This document shows, in pieces, positions 5,230-10,360 of a DNA stretch of 10,360 bases. Every line of letters begins with the position of its first letter. Within the stretch, counting starts at the first letter, position 1. Location: assembly GCA_934463425.1 (NCBI GenBank), contig CAKSJP010000037.1, positions 1 through 10,360 on the forward strand, written 5' to 3'. Under the pieces are notes generated by a model. The model searched no databases and was not told the origin of the DNA. It saw nothing but the letters and a program-made list of their open reading frames with translations. Both the position numbers and the translations under genes were made by a program. The stretch comes from an uncultured Ruminococcus sp. (GTDB lineage: Bacteria > Bacillota > Clostridia > Oscillospirales > Ruminococcaceae).

Positions 5230-6486
5230 TTAAGAACGGTAATCACCGTTGATTTTTACATAGTCATAGGTCAGGTCACAGCCCCACGCCGTTGCTGCTG
5301 CCGGGCCGTCACCGATGGACACCAGGATCTCGATCTCGTCCTCCAGCAGGACAGTCTTGGCGATGTCCTCGGAGAACTCGATGCCTGCGCCGTTTTTGCA
5401 CACATCCACAGAACCGGCACGGGATGCCAGTGTCACAGCCACCTGGTTGATGTCGAACTCTGCCGGAGCATAGCCCACCGCGCACAGTACCCGTCCCCAG
5501 TTGGCATCTGCGCCGAACATGGCGCATTTCAGCAGATCAGAAGCGATCACGCTCTTGGCAACTGCCAGTGCATTTTCCCGATCTTTCGCACCAGTCACAG
5601 TACACTCCAGCAGTTTTGTCGCACCCTCGCCGTCCTTTGCCAGCATCTTGGTGATGTTGGACATCGCGATATACAGAGCCTGACGGAATACGGCATAATC
5701 GTCATTCTGTTCGGTGATCTCCGCATTTTCTGCCAGACCATTTGCCAGTACCACGCAGGTATCATTGGTGGACTGATCGCCGTCGATATACAAGCAGTTA
5801 TACGTATACTGTACCACATCACTGAGGGCTGTCTGTAACAGTTCCGCAGAGATCGCACAGTCCGTCGTTACCACATTCAGCGTCGTTGCCATATTCGGGC
5901 AGATCATGCCGCTGCCCTTCCCCATTGCACCCACATGGCAGGTCTTTCCTCCCAGTTGGAATTCCACTGCCACTTCTTTCGGCACAGTGTCCGTTGTCAT
6001 AATAGCAATGGCTGCCTGCTCGTGATTTTCAACGGACAGGCCGTCGTACACCTTTCCCATACCCTGTTCAAAAGGCTCAATGGGCAGGATCTGACCGATG
6101 ACACCGGTCTGTGCGATCAGCAATTCCTCCGGCTTGACACCCATCTTTTCGGCTGCCAGTTCGCAGACCCGGTTTGCCTTGTCGATACCGTCCGCATTGC
6201 AGCAGTTGGCGTTTTTCGAGCTGAGCACCATGCCCCATGCCTTGCCGCCAGTCTGTTCCAGATGTGCCTTAGAGACCAGCACCGGCGCAGCTTTTACTTT
6301 GTTGGAAGTAAACACCCCGGCAGCACGGCACAGCTTGTCGGATGCCACCAGACAGAGATCCGGTTTTTTCGTGGGGTTTTCCTTGATACCACAGTACACG
6401 CCATTGGCACGAAATCCCTTAGCGGCACAAACGCCGCCGTCGATATAGGTAAACCCGTCATACAGCACTTTTTCAATTTGTTTCAT
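5230..6486 (-). CDS. argJ: Bifunctional glutamate N-acetyltransferase / ornithine acetyltransferase
   Basis: Moves the acetyl group from N-acetylornithine to glutamate, releasing ornithine and regenerating acetylglutamate, and may also use acetyl-CoA. From ATG 6486 it is 418 aa, slightly long for the family. GGAGGA lies 8 nt upstream; the open frame extends further but lacks a better start. Family features are AGVFTSNKVKAAPV (56-69) and the autoproteolysis site in GKGSGMICPNMATTLN, where the chain is expected to break between A200 and T201 to make alpha and beta subunits, with T201 becoming the catalytic nucleophile. The residue after it is Thr, where many homologues have Met; the essential A-T pair is intact. 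The C-terminus ends KINGDYRS, as expected. No separate argA or argE is seen, consistent with a cyclic pathway. Bifunctionality is probable but not provable from sequence. Confidence 0.96.
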   Translation of the reverse strand: MKQIEKVLYDGFTYIDGGVCAAKGFRANGVYCGIKENPTKKPDLCLVASDKLCRAAGVFTSNKVKAAPVLVSKAHLEQTGGKAWGMVLSSKNANCCNADGIDKANRVCELAAEKMGVKPEELLIAQTGVIGQILPIEPFEQGMGKVYDGLSVENHEQAAIAIMTTDTVPKEVAVEFQLGGKTCHVGAMGKGSGMICPNMATTLNVVTTDCAISAELLQTALSDVVQYTYNCLYIDGDQSTNDTCVVLANGLAENAEITEQNDDYAVFRQALYIAMSNITKMLAKDGEGATKLLECTVTGAKDRENALAVAKSVIASDLLKCAMFGADANWGRVLCAVGYAPAEFDINQVAVTLASRAGSVDVCKNGAGIEFSEDIAKTVLLEDEIEILVSIGDGPAAATAWGCDLTYDYVKINGDYRS

Positions 6487-6512
6487 TTGGTTATTCCTCC
6501 GCAGCGTTTTCC

Positions 6513-7460
6513 TTACAAAAGTCCCACAGTTTCGTCCAGTCCCAGCATAATGTTCATGCACTGCACCGCTGCACCGGATGCACCCTTGCCCAGATTGTCC
6601 AGACGGGAGCACAACAAGATCTGCTCTGCATCGCCGAACACGAAAATTTCCATCTGGTTGGTATCCCGCAGGTCGTTGCAGCTCAGCTTGGTGGCTGTCA
6701 TTTCTGCCGGTGTTTTCAGGGGCTGCACGTGCACAAAGTTCGAGCCGGCATAGTGGCGTTCCAGCATCTCCTGCACCCGTTCCGGTTCCAGGGAGAAGCC
6801 GGAGACTGCCGCCTGGATGGGCACGCAGACCACCATGCCGTTATAATAATCGTCCACGATGGGGGTGAACATGGGCTTCTTTTCCAGTCCGGAGATCTTC
6901 TGCATCTCCGGCAGGTGCTTGTGATTGTTTGCCAGGCCGTAAAAGCGCGGGCTGTACAGCTCCGGCGCACGGTCGGGAGATTCGATCTCGGCGATCATCT
7001 TCTTGCCGCCGCCGCTGTAGCCGGACATGGCGAAACACTGCACCGGATAGTCCTTGGGCAGCAGTCCGCTGTGTACCATGGGATATACCAGCGAAGCGAA
7101 GCCGCTGGCATAGCAGCCCGGCACTGCCACACGGTTGGAGGTGCGGATCTTCTCCCGGTGCGCCGGGGACAGCTCCGGAAAGCCGTATGCCCAGTCCGGA
7201 TTGGTGCGGTGCGCCGTAGACGCATCAATGATGCGCACATCCGCATCTCCTGCCAGTGCCACAGCCTCTCTTGCGGCATCGTCCGGCAGGCACAGGAATG
7301 TCACGTCGCTTTCCAGAATGGCGGTGCGTCTCGCCTCCGGGTCTTTCCGGGTCTCTTCTGTCAAGGCGATCATGGTCAGATCCTTCCGGTCTGCCAGACG
7401 CTCATGAATACGCAGACCAGTCGTGCCGGCCTGTCCGTCAATAAATACTTTTACAGCCAT
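6513..7460 (-). CDS. argC: N-acetyl-gamma-glutamyl-phosphate reductase, short type-2 form
   Basis: Reduces N-acetylglutamyl phosphate to the semialdehyde with NADPH. It is 315 aa. The N-terminal nucleotide-binding loop reads FIDGQAGTTGLRIHERL (6-22) rather than the GATGYTG form of the common enzyme. The catalytic cysteine is C116 in VAVPGCYASG, followed by FAMSGYSGGGKKM (143-155) and LANNHKHLPE (176-185), which supplies the likely catalytic histidine. Sequence and length place it in the less common ArgC type-2 group, about 310 aa against about 345 for type 1. AGGTGG just before ATG 7460 overlaps the end of the preceding gene (9-nt gap), so translation is probably coupled. argJ follows after 26 nt. 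Confidence 0.95.
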   Translation of the reverse strand: MAVKVFIDGQAGTTGLRIHERLADRKDLTMIALTEETRKDPEARRTAILESDVTFLCLPDDAAREAVALAGDADVRIIDASTAHRTNPDWAYGFPELSPAHREKIRTSNRVAVPGCYASGFASLVYPMVHSGLLPKDYPVQCFAMSGYSGGGKKMIAEIESPDRAPELYSPRFYGLANNHKHLPEMQKISGLEKKPMFTPIVDDYYNGMVVCVPIQAAVSGFSLEPERVQEMLERHYAGSNFVHVQPLKTPAEMTATKLSCNDLRDTNQMEIFVFGDAEQILLCSRLDNLGKGASGAAVQCMNIMLGLDETVGLL

Positions 7461-7469
7461 TTTTCCACC

Positions 7470-7973
7470 TCATTCCCCTGCCGCACAATTCGGGCAGGGC
7501 GTTTTTCCGCCGACGATCATTGTTTTCGGCGATTTTATTATGCGTGGCTTCGGTGCAGGCATTGTCTCTCCCTGCATATTGTACACAACGTGGACATAAT
7601 CTTCTTCGGCGCATTCCTCCGATAGATGCCAATAAGAGCCAGTTGCACTATAGTATACCATTTCTATGGCAGTCGTACTCTGCGTTTCCACAGTTGTGAT
7701 CTCCTGCTTTTCCACAGCATCCAGCGTTTGCTTTGGAGTCACCGCCGTCAGCTTTTTCCCGTTCGGCGCATCCACAGCCTTCTTCTTGGTCGTCACTGCC
7801 GCGGCATCGTCCTCCTGCACAGCAGCAGTTGTCTGCACCGCATCCAGTTGTACCTTTGCCGTTGTCACTGCGGACGATGTCGCCGTTTCCGAAGCTTCAG
7901 GCGAAGCCGTCCTGCCGCAGCCAGCGCAAAGGCAGAACCCGACCGCCATCAGGATCCCGATCCATTTTCTCAT
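7470..7973 (-). CDS. Small exported, lipoprotein-like protein with a Cys/His motif, function unknown
   Basis: 167 aa from ATG 7973, which has GGAG about 5 nt upstream. An in-frame ATG at 8003 lies inside the preceding gene and is less likely. A basic N-terminus and hydrophobic core (about 4-18) lead to CAGC with C19 as candidate lipidated cysteine. The -3 residue is Cys instead of the usual Leu, so the lipobox is imperfect. Residues 21-104 are low-complexity and rich in Thr, Ala, Val and Lys, a probable extracytoplasmic linker with two loosely similar LDAV segments. The C-terminal part (106-167) has YYSATGSYWHLSEEC and ends TPCPNC: H116, C121, C160 and C163 resemble the GxxYH...C...PCxxC metal-ligand pattern of small extracytoplasmic domains in Firmicutes. 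Metal binding is inferred. It lies in the arginine operon, 8 nt after the 60-aa membrane gene and 9 nt before argC. No role in arginine synthesis is evident. Confidence 0.8.
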   Translation of the reverse strand: MRKWIGILMAVGFCLCAGCGRTASPEASETATSSAVTTAKVQLDAVQTTAAVQEDDAAAVTTKKKAVDAPNGKKLTAVTPKQTLDAVEKQEITTVETQSTTAIEMVYYSATGSYWHLSEECAEEDYVHVVYNMQGETMPAPKPRIIKSPKTMIVGGKTPCPNCAAGE

Positions 7974-7981
7974 AATTTCTC

Positions 7982-8164
7982 CTATTCCCGCGGGCACTTC
8001 CACAGACTAAAGGCACAGGTCAGCACGATAATGGCGATTGCCCAGATCCGGGACACCGTCAGCCCCAGATCCAGCACCAGACCCAACAGGATCTCTCCGC
8101 CGATCCAGAGCACCACCGCCGCCGAACACAGTGCCAGAATAAACTTCATCTGCCGCTTTTTCAT
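7982..8164 (-). CDS. 60-aa two-span membrane protein, function unknown
   Basis: A short basic start (MKKRQMK) is followed by two hydrophobic segments at about 7-29 and 39-55, joined by a short turn. I recognise no family. The ATG overlaps the argH stop as ATGA and no strong ribosome site is evident, so translation probably depends on ribosomes finishing argH. The next gene starts 8 nt after its stop. The coupling and fit to the frame boundaries support a real gene. Its position between argH and the exported Cys/His protein suggests the two small genes act as a pair, which is inference. Confidence 0.75.
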   Translation of the reverse strand: MKKRQMKFILALCSAAVVLWIGGEILLGLVLDLGLTVSRIWAIAIIVLTCAFSLWKCPRE

Positions 8165-9537
8165 GCCAGACCCAGCTTCGCCTTGACCAGTTTCAGCTGT
8201 TCTGCCACAGCCTTCGGGGACGGGCCGCCCTGGGACACTCTGCCGCGGACACAGGTCTCCAGGCTGATGGCGTCATAGACATCCTCTGTGAACAGCGGTG
8301 TCATCTTCTGATATTCCTCCAGCGGCAGTGTCTCCAGGGTCAGACCCTTTGCGATGCACTCCGCTACCAGTGTACCGGAGATCTTATAGGCATCCCGGAA
8401 GGGCAGCCCCTTCTTGACCAGATAGTCTGCGCAGTCGGTGGCGTTGATAAAGCCCTTTGCCGCAGCAGCACGCATGTTGTCCTTCAGCACGCGCATGGTC
8501 TCCAGCATGGGGGTAAAGGTCTCCAGGCACAGCTTCACGTTGTCCACTGCGTCGAAGATCGCTTCCTTGTCCTCCTGCATATCCTTGTTGTATGCCAGCG
8601 GCAGACCCTTCATCATGGTCAGCAGAGTCTGGAGATCGCCGTACACTCTGGCAGTCTTGCCGCGGATCAGCTCGGTGATATCCGGGTTTTTCTTCTGGGG
8701 CATGATGGACGAACCGGTTGCAAAGGCATCGTCCAGTTCGATGAACTTGAACTCCCAGGAGCACCACAGAATGATCTCCTCAGAGAACCGGGACAGGTGC
8801 ATCATGATGATGGAAAGGGTGTTCGCCAGTTCGATGCAGTAGTCACGGTCAGAAACGCCGTCCAGGCTGTTTGCCATGGGCGCATCGAATCCCAGCAGGG
8901 ATGCGGTCTCTTCCCGGTCGATGTGATAGGTCGTGCCTGCCAGCGCGCCGCTGCCCAGGGGGCATTCGTTCATGCGCTTTGCAGTGTCGTCCAGTCTGCC
9001 CAGGTCACGGAGCAGCATCTGCACATATGCCAGCAGATGGTGCGCAAAGGTCACTGGCTGGGCGCGCTGCAAATGGGTATAGCCCGGCAGTACGGTCTCG
9101 GTGTGCTGTTCCGCCAGCTTCACCAGTACCACGCACAGCTTTTCCACCAGTCCGCGCACCTCTTTGATCTCGTCCCGGAGATACAGACGGAGATCCAGTG
9201 CCACCTGGTCATTTCTGGAACGGGAGGTGTGCAGACGCTTGCCCACATCACCATAGCGCTTGGTCAGCTCTGCCTCCACGAACATGTGAATATCTTCTGC
9301 ATTGGGGTCAAATTCTAGCTTGCCGCTGTCCAGATCTGCCAGAATGGCAGTCAGCCCCTCGATAATGGTCTTGCTGTCCTCCTTGGAGATGATGCCGCAG
9401 TCCCCCAGCATGGTGGCGTGAGCAATGCTGCCCTGAATGTCATGCCGGTACATCCGTGCATCAAATGCGATAGAGGAGTTGAACGCATTTACGCCTGCGT
9501 CGATCTCTTTGGAAAATCTTCCTGCCCAAAGTGCCAT
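8161..9537 (-). CDS. argH: Argininosuccinate lyase
   Basis: Splits argininosuccinate into arginine and fumarate, the last step of the pathway. It is 458 aa, normal for this homotetrameric cytosolic enzyme of the fumarase/aspartase superfamily. Three conserved regions that form the composite active site are visible: TSRSRNDQV (104-112), GYTHLQRAQP (152-161, with the conserved His155), and the superfamily signature GSSIMPQKKNPD (275-286) carrying the catalytic serine loop. No key residue is missing. The start at ATG 9537 has AAAGGA (9548-9553) 10 nt upstream. It is followed with an ATGA overlap by the 60-aa membrane gene. It lies 116 nt downstream of argG with a hairpin between. I see no convincing promoter in that gap, so its transcript probably begins at or before argG. 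Confidence 0.97.
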   Translation of the reverse strand: MALWAGRFSKEIDAGVNAFNSSIAFDARMYRHDIQGSIAHATMLGDCGIISKEDSKTIIEGLTAILADLDSGKLEFDPNAEDIHMFVEAELTKRYGDVGKRLHTSRSRNDQVALDLRLYLRDEIKEVRGLVEKLCVVLVKLAEQHTETVLPGYTHLQRAQPVTFAHHLLAYVQMLLRDLGRLDDTAKRMNECPLGSGALAGTTYHIDREETASLLGFDAPMANSLDGVSDRDYCIELANTLSIIMMHLSRFSEEIILWCSWEFKFIELDDAFATGSSIMPQKKNPDITELIRGKTARVYGDLQTLLTMMKGLPLAYNKDMQEDKEAIFDAVDNVKLCLETFTPMLETMRVLKDNMRAAAAKGFINATDCADYLVKKGLPFRDAYKISGTLVAECIAKGLTLETLPLEEYQKMTPLFTEDVYDAISLETCVRGRVSQGGPSPKAVAEQLKLVKAKLGLA

Positions 9538-9586
9538 ATATGAAACGTCCTTTCGTGATATAATTACATTGATAGAGAAAACGGAA

Positions 9587-9614
9587 AAGAGGCGACCGGT
9601 AACAGCCGCCTCTT
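9587..9614 (-). terminator. Terminator or attenuator hairpin between argG and argH
   Basis: AAGAGGCG (9587-9594) pairs with CGCCTCTT (9607-9614) around a 12-nt loop. On the minus strand the stem is followed by TTTTCCGTTTT, a fair U-rich tail. The loop contains the self-complementary ACCGGT (9595-9600). Related ACCGGC (9619-9624) and ACCGGT (9631-9636) lie just upstream in the transcript and could compete with the stem. It may partly terminate after argG. Regulation is a hypothesis. Confidence 0.6.
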
Positions 9615-9653
9615 CCTCACCGGCAGGAGAACCGGTATAAAATTTTCAAAAAC

Positions 9654-10360
9654 TTACTTGTTGTTCCGCTTCTGATCCAGCACAGCCTTTACATGGATCG
9701 GCAGACCGAACAGGTTGATGAAGCCCTCTGCATCCTTCTGGTTGTAAACGTCTTCTGCATCGAAGGTTGCAACTTCTTCATCATACAGGGTGTACGGAGA
9801 AGTTACGCCGGCATTGATGATGTTGCCCTTGTACAGCTTCAGCTTGACATCACCGGTAACAGTCTTCTGGGTCTCGTTTACGAAAGCAGTCAGTGCTTCC
9901 CGCAGCGGAGTGTACCACTGACCGTTGTATACGATGTCAGCGAACTTGATGCTCAGATACTGCTTGGTTCTTGCAGTTTCCTTATCCAGGGTGATGGTTT
10001 CCAGCACGTCGTGTGCGTGGTACAGAATGGTGCCGCCCGGAGTTTCATAAACGCCTCTGGACTTCATGCCGACCAGACGGTTTTCTACCAGGTCAGCCAG
10101 ACCGATGCCGTTTGCGCCGCCCAGTTCGTTCAGCTTTTCCACCAGTTCTACTGCGCCCAGCTCCTTGCCGTCGATGGCAGTCGGGATACCCTTTTCAAAG
10201 TGGATGGTCACATAGGTGGGCTTGTCCGGAGCCTGGATCGGAGAAACGCCCAGTTCCAGGAAGCCTTCCTTCTCATACTGCGGCTCGTTTGCCGGATCTT
10301 CCAGATCCAGACCCTCATGGGACAGATGCCACAGGTTCTTATCCTTGGAGTAGTTGGTCT
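9654..10360 (-). CDS. argG: Argininosuccinate synthase (partial; 5' end beyond the right edge)
   Basis: Joins citrulline and aspartate with ATP to form argininosuccinate. The frame is open from the edge of the window to the stop at 9654, giving 234 residues, somewhat over half of the roughly 400-aa family length; the N-terminal ATP-binding half is missing. A GTG at 10211 is an internal valine, not the start, because family sequence continues upstream of it ([14 protein letters not shown] near the edge, then [23 protein letters not shown]). Further conserved segments are [33 protein letters not shown] and PLREAL near the tetramer-forming C-terminal region. It is the first arginine gene seen in this window and is followed by a hairpin before argH. 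Confidence 0.96.
   Translation of the reverse strand, partial: TNYSKDKNLWHLSHEGLDLEDPANEPQYEKEGFLELGVSPIQAPDKPTYVTIHFEKGIPTAIDGKELGAVELVEKLNELGGANGIGLADLVENRLVGMKSRGVYETPGGTILYHAHDVLETITLDKETARTKQYLSIKFADIVYNGQWYTPLREALTAFVNETQKTVTGDVKLKLYKGNIINAGVTSPYTLYDEEVATFDAEDVYNQKDAEGFINLFGLPIHVKAVLDQKRNNK

Noticed and set aside
2176..5838. Long plus-strand ORFs (2176-3126, 3089-4717, 4402-5838)
   Set aside because: These are antisense shadows of argF, argD, argB and argJ, whose family motifs are all on the minus strand. The GC-rich third positions explain the open frames.
9538..9586. A separate argH promoter in the argG-argH gap
   Set aside because: AT-rich TAATTATAT is present on the minus strand, but no -35 of reasonable quality lies at 16-18 bp. 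A plus-strand TATAAT at 9558-9563 likewise lacks a -35.
9654..10211. argG beginning at the GTG at 10211 as a short 185-aa protein
   Set aside because: Argininosuccinate synthase sequence continues without a break upstream to the window edge, so the GTG is an internal valine codon.

Overview
The window looks like part of a chromosome of a low-to-mid-GC anaerobic Firmicute, most likely a Ruminococcus-type clostridium (Oscillospiraceae). The grounds are strong AGGAGG ribosome sites, near-consensus sigma-A promoters, clostridial-type ArgB, ArgJ and ArgH sequences, and a boxA-like leader at the left edge. The genus is an inference.

Left end (1-560): no protein gene is supported here. It holds four tandem minus-strand promoters (P1-P4). 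Each has TTGACA, a 17-bp spacer and an extended TGn -10 element, and each points off the left edge. Three of them carry a GAAC/GTTC inverted repeat just upstream of -35. The transcribed leader (about 1-137) contains a CTTGAAAATTGAACA block like those in Firmicute rRNA leaders, so an rRNA operon probably begins just beyond position 1.

Middle (569-2204): a small membrane-anchored acidic protein (minus) has an ambiguous or frameshifted start. It is followed by a terminator, a zinc-ribbon multi-pass membrane protein (minus), and a divergent XRE-family repressor (plus). The control region shared by the last two has overlapping promoters and a 14-bp direct repeat. A 16-bp perfect hairpin then separates the repressor from the convergent arginine cluster.

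Right (2230-10360): a minus-strand arginine biosynthesis cluster, in transcription order argG (5' end outside the window), argH, a 60-aa membrane protein, a small Cys/His lipoprotein-like protein, argC (short type-2 form), argJ, argB, argD, argF. Together these convert glutamate to arginine through the recycling acetyl route: ArgJ both acetylates glutamate and releases ornithine, ArgB/ArgC/ArgD process the acetylated intermediates, ArgF makes citrulline, and ArgG/ArgH make arginine. Gaps are short (8-29 nt, with one ATGA overlap) from argH to argF, which suggests one transcript. A hairpin with a U-rich tail between argG and argH may terminate or attenuate.

The arginine genes themselves are ordinary. 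The most unusual parts are the promoter array, the frameshift-like start of the small acidic protein, and the two unexplained membrane/exported proteins embedded in the arginine operon.
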